Assembly: GCA_009776675.1 (NCBI GenBank)
Contig: WRNK01000055.1
Location: 1-7,593, forward strand
Length of the DNA stretch: 7,593 bases
Direction: 5' to 3'
From: Methanimicrococcus sp.
GTDB lineage: Archaea; Halobacteriota; Methanosarcinia; Methanosarcinales; Methanosarcinaceae
Numbering within the stretch: the stretch's first letter is position 1; each line of letters begins with the position of its first letter. A model generated the notes under the pieces. The model was not told the origin of the DNA, did no database searches, and saw nothing but the letters and a program-made list of their open reading frames with translations. Positions 1 to 5,625 of this stretch are shown in pieces. The translations under genes and the position numbers were made by a program.

Positions 1-517
1 AATCGCCAGAAGAGGCGGAGACCCCGGAGACATCAAATCCGGTCCGATTGATGCACTTGTTCTCGACCCTGTCAAATTGCCGTCTCACCACGGTCCTGAC
101 GTCAAAACAATCATGCCGCATATTAATATCACATCTGCCGCCATCAAGGCGCCGACAACATTTATGCACCTTCACGTTTTAAACATCAAGCTTCAAAAAG
201 AATGCACGGCAGAAGATGTAAAAAAATTGTTTGCATCACGCCCGCGTATTCGTCTTATTGCAGATGGAATGTCTTCGACGGCTGAAATTATTGAATACGG
301 CAGAGATCTTGGAAGACCCAGAAACGATATGTGGGAAAACTGCATCTTTAAAGACTCCGTCTCAATTGATGACGGCGAACTCTATTTCTTCCAAGCGATT
401 CATCAGGAATCCGACGTCATTCCCGAAAATATCGATGCCATTCGTGCCATGACGAAGCTTGAAAAAGACAACTTAAAATCCATTGAAAAGACGAATAAAG
501 CGATGAGGATTCATTAA
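1..517 (+). CDS. gap: Archaeal (class II) glyceraldehyde-3-phosphate dehydrogenase, C-terminal part (5' end outside window)
   Basis: The reading frame is open from base 2 to the TAA at 515-517 and gives 171 residues. Archaeal GAPDH is about 335-340 residues, so roughly the N-terminal half, with the NAD(P)-binding fold and the catalytic Cys, lies upstream of the window. Visible landmarks are RRGGDPGDIKSGPIDA at partial residues 3-18, matching the conserved RRxxDP...GPI stretch of the archaeal family (phosphate-binding Arg region), and SHHGPDV at 28-34, which holds the histidine pair usually cited as catalytic. The rest (IMPHINITSAAIKAPTTFMHLH, written here only as the 44-65 region) is the typical catalytic-domain beta-sheet sequence. 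The enzyme interconverts glyceraldehyde 3-phosphate and 1,3-bisphosphoglycerate in the cytoplasm, working mainly in gluconeogenesis in methanogens. A TTG at 77 could be mistaken for a start, but the conserved RRxxDP block lies upstream of it in frame. The gene is followed by an A-rich repeat spacer and rfcL. Confidence 0.93.
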   Translation, partial: IARRGGDPGDIKSGPIDALVLDPVKLPSHHGPDVKTIMPHINITSAAIKAPTTFMHLHVLNIKLQKECTAEDVKKLFASRPRIRLIADGMSSTAEIIEYGRDLGRPRNDMWENCIFKDSVSIDDGELYFFQAIHQESDVIPENIDAIRAMTKLEKDNLKSIEKTNKAMRIH

Positions 518-531
518 AAATAAAAAAAAAT

Positions 532-611
532 GAAAAATAGCAAAAACGAAAAATAACAAAAACAAAAAATAACAAAAACGAAAAGTAACAGAAACAAAAA
601 ATAAATAAACC
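532..611. repeat. 16-bp A-rich tandem repeat, five units, between gap and rfcL
   Basis: Five consecutive 16-base units start at 532, 548, 564, 580 and 596. The best copy is GAAAAATAACAAAAAC (548-563); the others differ at one to four positions, with the last the most degenerate. The array fills nearly the whole 101-base spacer. Each unit carries a TAA or TAG, and because 16 is not a multiple of three these stops fall in all three + frames (538, 554, 570 and so on). No convincing TATA box or stem-loop is seen, so rfcL may be read through from gap, or use a weak promoter hidden in the A-rich tract. Confidence 0.85.
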
Positions 612-618
612 GGACAAA

Positions 619-2169
619 ATGGCACAAATTACACCAACCCCGACAGATTGGGCGGAAAAGTACCGCCCGAAATCTTTCAAAGATGTTATCGGAAACAAAA
701 AACCGCTCCATGAACTGCGTTTATGGGCTGAAGAGTGGACAAAAGGAACGCCTGAGAAAAAAGCGGTTATCCTTCACGGAGCTGCCGGCATCGGTAAAAC
801 ATCATCCGCTCTTGCACTGGCTTTAGAAATGGGTTGGGAACATGTAGAACTCAATGCAAGCGATCAAAGAACCGCTGATGTCATTGAACGCATTGCCGGT
901 GCAGCTTCAAAGACAACAACGTTATTTGCCCACGAAAATATGGGAGAGGGCAAGCAAAAAAAATCCGCTGACAGGCGATTGATTGTGCTGGATGAAGCCG
1001 ACAACCTGCACGGCACATATGATAAAGGCGGCAGCAAAGCGATTTCAGATGTGATTGATCAAACGACACAGCCGATAATTTTGATTGCCAATGATGTTTA
1101 CGGCATCTCTCAGGGGATTCGTTTTAAATGTTTGGAAATTGAATTCTCCCGCATCCAAAGTCGTTCATTGGTTCCGGCTTTGGCTAAAATTGCACAGGCA
1201 GAAGGCATTGCTGCTAATGAAAAAGCACTGGCAAAAATTGCGGAAAATGCAGGCGGCGACGTCAGAAGTGCGGTTAATGATCTGCAAGCAATTTCTGTCG
1301 GAAAAAAAACAATATCCGAAGAAGACGTTGTGATTTCAGGCAGAGATGTCAAAGAAACAATTTTTAAAGCGCTTGTCAAAGTTTTTAAAGGAAAGAGCCG
1401 AAAAGAAGCATTAGATGCTGTTCAAACACTCGATGAGACGCCCGAAGACTTAATTTTATGGATTGATGAAAATCTGCCGATTCAGTTCCCGCAAGAGAAA
1501 AACAAGGGAATTAACACGGATGTTTCAAACGGCTATCAAATTCTTTCAAAAGCTGATTTATACTTAGGGCGCGTGCGCCGCCGCCAAAATTATCGAATGT
1601 GGCGGTATGCCGGTTACATGATGACAACGGGTCCCATGTCGGTTCGCTCAAAAGACTATCCCGGATTTATCAAATACAGCTCTCCGACACGATGGAAACG
1701 CGTCGGTCAAAATCGGTCTGTTCGGAATATGCGAGACAACATCGCCGTCAAAATGTCGGGGCAGCATTTAAAATCAATGCGTTTTTCCAGAAACAATTTG
1801 ATTCCGTATTACAAAAGGCTCATGGAAAATGAAGAGTATGCCATTTCGTTGACCGGCAAATCGGAATTTGATATTGATGAGTTGGTTTATTTGTTAAAAG
1901 CCAAATCAGCGACCAAAAAGGTTCAAGAAATTTATGACAAAGCAGGCGTCATCATCGCCGCAAAAGGACCCAAAGAATCCGCCTTTTTCAAAACAGCAGA
2001 TTTTGAAAAGAAAACAGAAAAAGCCGCCGCTGATAAAAACCAATTGACTCTTGAAGAAGTTCAAAAAAAGCAAGAAGAGAAGAAGCTTAAAGAAAAAGAT
2101 GACCGCGAAAAAACAATGTCACAAAAAGAGGATAAGACGAAAAATCAAAAAAGTTTATCCGATTTCTAA
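619..2169 (+). CDS. rfcL: Replication factor C large subunit (clamp loader)
   Basis: The 516-residue product is the large subunit of archaeal RFC, the ATP-driven complex that opens the PCNA ring and loads it on primed DNA. The AAA+ domain comes first: WAEKYRPKSFKDVIG (11-25), Walker A GAAGIGKT (54-61), Walker B LIVLDEAD (121-128) and sensor-1 region LIANDVYG (155-162). The lid carries the sensor-2 block GGDVRSAVNDLQ (212-223). The collar domain (about 245-405) contains LYLGRVRRRQNYRMWRYAG (315-333), a hallmark of the archaeal large subunit and not of the small one. A charged Lys/Glu tail (about 460-515) ends in QKSLSDF (510-516), a PCNA-interacting (PIP-like) motif with the final aromatic at the very C-terminus. 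Length is within the range of archaeal RfcL. The ATG at 619 is the natural start, since the conserved N-terminus begins within ten residues; only a weak GGA stands for a ribosome site. The last codons are shared with the downstream repeat. Confidence 0.96.
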   Translation: MAQITPTPTDWAEKYRPKSFKDVIGNKKPLHELRLWAEEWTKGTPEKKAVILHGAAGIGKTSSALALALEMGWEHVELNASDQRTADVIERIAGAASKTTTLFAHENMGEGKQKKSADRRLIVLDEADNLHGTYDKGGSKAISDVIDQTTQPIILIANDVYGISQGIRFKCLEIEFSRIQSRSLVPALAKIAQAEGIAANEKALAKIAENAGGDVRSAVNDLQAISVGKKTISEEDVVISGRDVKETIFKALVKVFKGKSRKEALDAVQTLDETPEDLILWIDENLPIQFPQEKNKGINTDVSNGYQILSKADLYLGRVRRRQNYRMWRYAGYMMTTGPMSVRSKDYPGFIKYSSPTRWKRVGQNRSVRNMRDNIAVKMSGQHLKSMRFSRNNLIPYYKRLMENEEYAISLTGKSEFDIDELVYLLKAKSATKKVQEIYDKAGVIIAAKGPKESAFFKTADFEKKTEKAAADKNQLTLEEVQKKQEEKKLKEKDDREKTMSQKEDKTKNQKSLSDF

Positions 2170-2272
2170 AAAAACCGAAATGAGAGAAAAGGTTTTGATT
2201 CTAAAAAAACCGAAATGAGAGAAAAGGTTTTGATTTCTAAAAAAACCGAAAATTAATGAGAGAAAAAATTTT
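2161..2272. repeat. 35-41 bp tandem repeat, three units, overlapping the rfcL stop codon
   Basis: Three units are seen: 2161-2196 (36 bp), 2197-2231 (35 bp) and 2232-2272 (41 bp). Units 1 and 2 differ by a single T. Unit 3 has a short AT insertion and a GG-to-AA change near its end. Unit 1 begins with GATTTCTAA, the last two codons and stop of rfcL, so copies of the gene end are repeated downstream. Units 1 and 2 contain AAAACC...GGTTTT (2171-2176 with 2191-2196 in unit 1), which could form a weak 6-bp stem with a 14-base loop; unit 3 has lost it. The array occupies most of the spacer to the next gene. Confidence 0.88.
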
Positions 2273-2301
2273 GATTACGAATTAATAATTGAGCTGAAAC
2301 G

Positions 2302-4026
2302 ATGACAGCAAACCAATCTGTACCCAACCCTGAACTTTTGAAATTATGCCGATCCGTCTATGATGACGTCAAAGAGGCAATTTCTGCATTGAAAGGAACG
2401 GCTCCCGCCAACGACTTTATGTTCGTCGGTGCGGACGGGACGGACACAAAACGCATTGATCTGGCTGCGGAAGATGCTATGATTGAGCGTTTTAAAAAAT
2501 TCGGCAAATCCATTCGAATTGTCAGCGAAGAGCGCGGCGAAACTCTTATCGGCAGCCAACCCGAATTTGCCGTTATTGTGGATCCCTTGGACGGGACGAC
2601 GAATGCCGTTTCGGATATTCCGATGTACAGTTTATCCCTCGCATTTTCAAAACCGGATTTAACCGGCATTTATTTTGGGTATGTTCGAAATTTGTCCAAC
2701 GGCGATGAGTTTTATGCTGAAGTCGAAAAAGGCGCTTACATGAACGGTAAAAAAATAAACACTTCTGCTGCCTCAACCATTCGAGAGTTAACAATCAGTG
2801 CGTATGGCTACCGCCAAAATACTGACAGAACAACAAAAATATGCTCTCGTGTTCGAAAATTGCGCGTTTTTGGAAGTGTCGCCTTAGAACTTTGCTATGT
2901 TGCCGCCGGAAAAATTGATGCGTTTATCGATGTCCGCTCAACGCTTCGCCTTGTTGATATCGCAGCCGGTCAGCTGATTGTTAAAGAAGCCGGCGGCATG
3001 GTAACGGATGGTGTCGGAAACACACTTATTTTACCGGATAATCACATTAAGCCAATTAACTTAGTGGCTTCAAACGGTTTGGTTCACCAAGAAATCTTAA
3101 ACTTGCTCACGTATCCCGAAATCGACTGCCGCGGGGACAGATTTTATTACAAAGGCGAAGTGAAAAAAATCGCCGTCGTTTCGCGCTGTGATAACGAAGC
3201 CGCCATTGAAATGGTTCAAAAAATCGTGGATGTTTTCAAAGACAAAGTCGAAATATTGCTGTCCTCTTCTCCGGCGAAATATTTGAAAATGGAAGAGCGC
3301 GGTATTGAAGTCGGCAAAATGAAAAAAGCCGGCGTTGACTTTATTGTCTCCCTTGGCGGTGACGGGACAATTCTTCGAAACATGTCAAAAATGCTTGACC
3401 CAATTCCGATATTAGGAATAAATATGGGGACACTCGGATTTTTAACGGATGTGGATCCTGAAAATGCAATTCAAGCCATTGAGCAAGCCATCACAGGCTT
3501 TATGTATGATGAGCGACCGCGTTTAGAACTCTCTGTCAATGGCAAATTTATCGGAAACGCCGTCAATGAGGTGGTTGCAACATCTGCATATCCTGCAAAA
3601 ATGATGACTTATGAAATCATTGTCAACGGACGTCTTTTGAGTGAAATTCGGGCAGATGGCATCGTCTTTTCAACCCCTACCGGATCCACTGCATATGCCA
3701 TGAGTGCCGGCGGACCGATTGTCTCTCCCGATGTGGACGCCATCGTGATTGTTCCGATTGCGCCGTTTAAACTTTCATCACGCCCATGGGTTCTTCCGTT
3801 TGACAGCGAAATTACCGTTCGTGTGAAGCTTCCGAAAAAAGAAATCGTCATCGTAACCGACGGTAAAGTCATGACGCCGCCCGAAACAGAATCAAGCGCC
3901 GAAGAGCATTATCTCAAAATTAGTGAAAACGATACCATCACAATCAAGCGTGCCCGCTACCCCGGAAGGTTTGTCAAGTTCTCCGACGATTGTTTTTATG
4001 AAAATGTCCGCCGGAAATTAAACTAA
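2302..4026 (+). CDS. nadK: Bifunctional NADP phosphatase / NAD kinase (inositol-monophosphatase-like domain fused to NAD kinase)
   Basis: The 574-residue product is a two-domain fusion. Residues 1-270 form an inositol-monophosphatase-superfamily domain: the metal-binding SEERGE (75-80), VDPLDGTTN (93-101) and RLVDIAAGQLIVKEAGG (216-232) correspond to the Glu, DPxDGT and WDxAAG motifs, with E76/E77, D94, D97 and D219 as likely Mg2+ ligands. Residues 285-574 form an NAD kinase: LGGDGTILR (351-359) is the GGDGT motif, NEVVA (422-426) the conserved NE motif, and ADGIVFSTPTGSTAYAMSAG (451-470) the Gly-rich active-site block. Methanogen homologues of the MJ0917 type both phosphorylate NAD to NADP and dephosphorylate NADP, so this cytoplasmic protein probably sets the NAD/NADP ratio. 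All key motifs of both domains are present, so both activities are expected. The ATG at 2302 has no clear ribosome site, only a weak GAG nearby. A 14-bp repeat array begins right after the stop. Confidence 0.95.
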   Translation: MTANQSVPNPELLKLCRSVYDDVKEAISALKGTAPANDFMFVGADGTDTKRIDLAAEDAMIERFKKFGKSIRIVSEERGETLIGSQPEFAVIVDPLDGTTNAVSDIPMYSLSLAFSKPDLTGIYFGYVRNLSNGDEFYAEVEKGAYMNGKKINTSAASTIRELTISAYGYRQNTDRTTKICSRVRKLRVFGSVALELCYVAAGKIDAFIDVRSTLRLVDIAAGQLIVKEAGGMVTDGVGNTLILPDNHIKPINLVASNGLVHQEILNLLTYPEIDCRGDRFYYKGEVKKIAVVSRCDNEAAIEMVQKIVDVFKDKVEILLSSSPAKYLKMEERGIEVGKMKKAGVDFIVSLGGDGTILRNMSKMLDPIPILGINMGTLGFLTDVDPENAIQAIEQAITGFMYDERPRLELSVNGKFIGNAVNEVVATSAYPAKMMTYEIIVNGRLLSEIRADGIVFSTPTGSTAYAMSAGGPIVSPDVDAIVIVPIAPFKLSSRPWVLPFDSEITVRVKLPKKEIVIVTDGKVMTPPETESSAEEHYLKISENDTITIKRARYPGRFVKFSDDCFYENVRRKLN

Positions 4027-4153
4027 AAGGTAACTGTTGAAAGGTAACTTTTGGAAAGTAATTTTTGGAAGGTAACATTTTGGAAGGTAACTTTTGGAAG
4101 GTAACATTTGGAAGGTAACTTTTGGAAGGTAACTTTTGGAAGGTAACTTTTTT
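4027..4153. repeat. 14-bp tandem repeat, nine units, directly after the nadK stop codon
   Basis: Units start at 4027, 4041, 4055, 4069, 4084, 4098, 4112, 4126 and 4140. The consensus is AAGGTAACTTTTGG; one unit (4069) is 15 bp and the first, third and last are the most divergent. The first unit begins on the base after the TAA of nadK. Each unit carries a TAA, which puts stops in all three + frames (4031, 4045, 4059 and so on). There are no unique spacers between units, so this is not a CRISPR array. Function is unknown; it may be a slippage product, a protein-binding array or part of the transcript 3' end. Confidence 0.93.
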
Positions 4154-4202
4154 AAATGAAGGATTCTTTTTCATAAAACATTGAAACTGTCCTTTATTCA
4201 TT

Positions 4203-4210
4203 TTTATAAA
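4203..4210 (+). promoter_or_regulatory. Candidate TATA box of the acidic membrane protein gene, with ribosome site at 4253-4256
   Basis: TTTATAAA at 4203-4210 matches the archaeal TATA consensus. Transcription starting about 25 bases downstream (near 4232) would give a leader of about 30 bases, containing AGGT at 4253-4256, seven bases before the ATG at 4264. The position and sequence are what is seen; the start site is inferred. Confidence 0.5.
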
Positions 4211-4263
4211 GATCGCAGAACGCATTTGATATTTATTCACTTAAAAATGATCAGGTATTTATT

Positions 4264-4605
4264 ATGGCAAAAAAAATTAATCCAATGATTGGAATCGTTG
4301 GCGGCTTGTTCGCCGTTCTCATCCTATTTTCACTCATCGCAATTGCTTTCTATCCGCCGCCCCCGACAGGCGGTCATGATGATGATCATTCAACGGACGC
4401 ACCGCATATCGACGACGACCATGCAAACGGCACCGATGATGACCATGCAAACGGCACTGATGATGATCATGCAAATGGCACTGATGATGATCATGCAAAT
4501 GGCATCAACGATGAGGAAAATGAGTTCCACGAAGATGAAAATGACATCAATGACGATGAAAATGAATCCAACGTAGTCAACGGTTCGGCGCTCATACTTG
4601 ACTAA
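4264..4605 (+). CDS. Small membrane-anchored acidic, His-rich repeat protein of unknown function
   Basis: This 113-residue protein is not a family I recognise. MAKKINP at the N-terminus is followed by a hydrophobic segment at about residues 8-30 (signal anchor or uncleaved signal), then PPPPTGG (31-37) and a strongly acidic low-complexity tail. With the lysines inside, the tail should face outward. The tail holds four units of DDDHANGT at 50-81 (the last ends in I), preceded by GGHDDDHSTDAPHI and followed by an Asp/Glu/Asn-rich stretch. N-glycosylation sequons are seen at N55, N63, N71, N100 and N106. Alternating Asp and His could bind divalent metal, and the high negative charge could serve at the cell surface, but neither is shown. 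The ATG at 4264 is supported by AGGT seven bases upstream, and the gene ends before a clear terminator, so it probably is a single-gene transcript. Confidence 0.75.
   Translation: MAKKINPMIGIVGGLFAVLILFSLIAIAFYPPPPTGGHDDDHSTDAPHIDDDHANGTDDDHANGTDDDHANGTDDDHANGINDEENEFHEDENDINDDENESNVVNGSALILD
4411..4506 (+). repeat. In-frame 24-bp tandem repeat, four units, encoding DDDHANGT
   Basis: Units are 4411-4434, 4435-4458, 4459-4482 and 4483-4506. The amino-acid repeat is exact except for the last residue (T to I). Nucleotide differences are almost all synonymous third-position changes that shift stepwise along the array (GACGACGAC, GATGATGAC, GATGATGAT, GATGATGAT; AAC then AAT), which suggests successive duplications with selection on the protein. 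Confidence 0.95.
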
Positions 4606-4649
4606 GACATGAAACGAACACGAATATTCATTTTAGGAAAAATAATATC

Positions 4650-4681
4650 GCAGACCATTTTTGAGTCTGCTTTCTTTTTTT
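4650..4681 (+). terminator. Stem-loop and T-tract terminator after the acidic protein gene
   Basis: GCAGAC (4650-4655) and GTCTGC (4665-4670) form a perfect 6-bp stem with a 9-base loop, followed at once by TTTCTTTTTTT (4671-4681). The T-tract alone could stop archaeal RNA polymerase. It lies 45 bases after the stop codon at 4603-4605 and separates this gene from the FKBP gene. Confidence 0.75.
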
Positions 4682-4709
4682 AATTGTTTTTGTCTTTCCT
4701 TCTTTTTTT

Positions 4710-4786
4710 ATTATTGAAATAGTGGTTAAATAAGGAAAACTATTAATACAACTATTGCAATAGTATGATTTGACTATTTCAATAGT
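4710..4786. promoter_or_regulatory. Three copies of a 14-bp palindromic motif, candidate operators upstream of the FKBP gene
   Basis: ACTATTGCAATAGT at 4751-4764 is a perfect palindrome. ACTATTTCAATAGT at 4773-4786 differs at one central base, and ATTATTGAAATAGT at 4710-4723 is the same motif with one further change in the outer arm. A shortened version, ACTATTAATA, is at 4739-4748. Centres of the three full copies are 41 and 22 bases apart, close to whole helical turns, so bound dimers would lie on one face of the DNA. The cluster sits just upstream of a TATA-like sequence, as expected for sites of a dimeric regulator. The regulator is not identifiable from this window. Confidence 0.6.
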
Positions 4787-4796
4787 AAGAGGTACA

Positions 4797-4806
4797 TATT
4801 ATAAAA
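4797..4806 (+). promoter_or_regulatory. Candidate TATA box of the FKBP gene (alternative at 4861-4869)
   Basis: TATTATAAAA at 4797-4806 follows the palindrome cluster by ten bases; it would start transcription near 4826-4830 and give a leader of about 85 bases beginning with the hairpin at 4823-4850. A second TATA-like stretch, TTTTTATAC at 4861-4869, would start near 4890 and give a short leader holding only the ribosome site. The sequence does not decide between them. Confidence 0.4.
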
Positions 4807-4822
4807 ATCAAGGTTTTCGATT

Positions 4823-4850
4823 CAGAATGTGGAAGTTTTCCCCCATTCTG
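4823..4850. other. Inverted repeat / hairpin in the FKBP upstream region
   Basis: CAGAATG (4823-4829) pairs perfectly with CATTCTG (4844-4850). Inside, GGAA (4831-4834) can pair with TTCC (4838-4841) around a three-base loop, with a small internal loop between the two helices. It may be a structured mRNA leader if the 4797 TATA box is used, or a DNA binding site if the 4861 one is. No T-tract follows directly, so it is a poor terminator. Confidence 0.5.
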
Positions 4851-4904
4851 CTAACTTACATTTTTATACTCTTTTGGTATTATATCAATTCTAATTTATT
4901 TGGC

Positions 4905-4911
4905 AGGTGAT
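4905..4911 (+). promoter_or_regulatory. Strong ribosome binding site deciding a TTG start for the FKBP gene
   Basis: AGGTGAT is fully complementary to ATCACCT of the archaeal 16S rRNA 3' end. It ends three bases before the TTG at 4915, which fixes that codon as the start and rules out the in-frame TTG at 4900, which lies before the ribosome site. Confidence 0.85.
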
Positions 4912-4914
4912 ATT

Positions 4915-5427
4915 TTGAAAAAAACAAACTCAATATTTTTTATTGCAATCATTTTCGTTATTTTAGGCGCCGTTTTGATGAGCGGCTGCGTATCTAAAGA
5001 AACTGCACAAGAAGGAGATACAGTCTTCATTTTATATCGCGGAACATTGGACGATGGTACTGTTTTTGACCAAAATGTCAACGGTGAAAGACCCCCACTT
5101 GAAGTTGTTTTAGGTCAACACGAGGTCATTCCCGGATTTGAAAATGCCATTTACGGTATGTCTGTCAACGAAACTAAAAATGTTCGAATTGCACCCGAAG
5201 ATGCTTATCTATACGATCCCGATGCAGTCGTTCCATTTGACAGAGCTGAAGTTGAAAGTGTCCTTGAAAATTTAGAGATTGGACAAACAGTTACATATTT
5301 AGGGCTATATCAGGGATACATTGTCGAAATAACAGATGATGTTATTGTTGTTGATTTTAACTCCCCTCTCGTTGGTCAATATTTGAATTTTGAAATTACG
5401 ATTTCAGAGATCACAAAAGCAAAATAA
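4915..5427 (+). CDS. Lipoprotein FKBP-type peptidyl-prolyl cis-trans isomerase (SlyD-like)
   Basis: The 170-residue product starts at a TTG placed by the AGGTGAT site. Its N-terminus MKKTNS, a hydrophobic run (7-22) and LMSGC (21-25) form a lipoprotein signal with C25 as the probable lipid-modified residue, so the mature protein should sit on the outer face of the membrane. The FKBP core follows: VFILYRGTLDDGTVFDQN (37-54), LGQHEVIPGFENAIYGMSVNE (66-86) and IAPEDAYLYDP (92-102). Then comes an insert-in-flap segment (about 100-147) and VDFNSPLVGQYLNFEI (146-161), resembling the VDxNHPLAGxxLxF signature of SlyD and archaeal long FKBPs. Such enzymes catalyse proline isomerisation and chaperone unfolded proteins. 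A sequon is present at N85. The upstream region has candidate operators, and an M50 protease gene follows after a T-rich spacer of about 200 bases, which suggests a shared envelope role but not necessarily one transcript. Confidence 0.92.
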   Translation: MKKTNSIFFIAIIFVILGAVLMSGCVSKETAQEGDTVFILYRGTLDDGTVFDQNVNGERPPLEVVLGQHEVIPGFENAIYGMSVNETKNVRIAPEDAYLYDPDAVVPFDRAEVESVLENLEIGQTVTYLGLYQGYIVEITDDVIVVDFNSPLVGQYLNFEITISEITKAK

Positions 5428-5545
5428 TCTTTTTTGATTTCATTCCCTTTCTTTTTTTTATTTTTTTGATCTTGTTTTTTATTTTTTTGATCTCGTTTTT
5501 ATTTCTCGATCTTGTTCCCGTTTTTGTTTTTTTGATTTTTATTTT
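5428..5545 (+). repeat. T-rich degenerate repeats after the FKBP gene, probable U-tract terminator
   Basis: A pyrimidine-dominated + strand stretch starts right after the stop codon. The motif TTTTTGAT, followed by C or T and more T's, recurs at about 5431, 5463, 5484 and 5529, with a variant CTCGATCTTG at 5506; spacing is loose, about 19-32 bases. The multiple runs of six to nine T's would act as archaeal U-tract terminators for the FKBP transcript. The rest of the spacer (5546-5625) shows only TATA-like fragments (5567-5576, 5594-5600) that could serve the protease gene; none is convincing. Confidence 0.6.
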
Positions 5546-5614
5546 CTTCCGTCTGAATGCAAACGATTTTAATTTTGAAAGGCGTATGGTTTCCTATAAT
5601 TCATTTTCACAATC

Positions 5615-5621
5615 AGGTGAT
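5615..5621 (+). promoter_or_regulatory. Strong ribosome binding site deciding a TTG start for the M50 protease
   Basis: AGGTGAT at 5615-5621 is identical to the site before the FKBP gene and ends four bases before TTG at 5626. This places the start ahead of the first membrane helix, whereas the first in-frame ATG (5674) would cut into that helix. Confidence 0.82.
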
Positions 5622-5625
5622 TTTT

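Noticed and set aside
77..517. gap starting at TTG 77 as a complete 146-residue gene
   Set aside because: The frame stays open to the left edge and encodes the conserved RRGGDP...GPIDA region upstream, so this is the internal part of a longer gene.
417..711. Minus-strand Phe/Cys-rich reading frames across the gap-rfcL spacer
   Set aside because: They are the reverse reading of the 16-bp A-rich repeat and of two real genes; no family resemblance or ribosome site.
4027..4153. CRISPR array
   Set aside because: The units are contiguous with no unique spacers and are only 14 bp; no cas genes are near.
3974..4240. Minus-strand 88-residue frame with repeating VTFQKLPS
   Set aside because: It is the complement of the 14-bp array plus the end of nadK; repetition makes it open by chance.
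4289..4576. Met/Thr-rich + strand frame overlapping the acidic protein gene
   Set aside because: It is a shifted reading of the 24-bp repeat; the acidic frame has the ribosome site, membrane helix and synonymous drift.
4611..4685. Tiny 24-codon frame MKRTRIF... after the acidic protein gene
   Set aside because: It runs through the terminator stem and T-tract and has no ribosome site.
4900..4917. TTG 4900 as start of the FKBP gene
   Set aside because: It lies upstream of the AGGTGAT site; starting there would add AGD residues ahead of the usual MKK-hydrophobic-lipobox signal.
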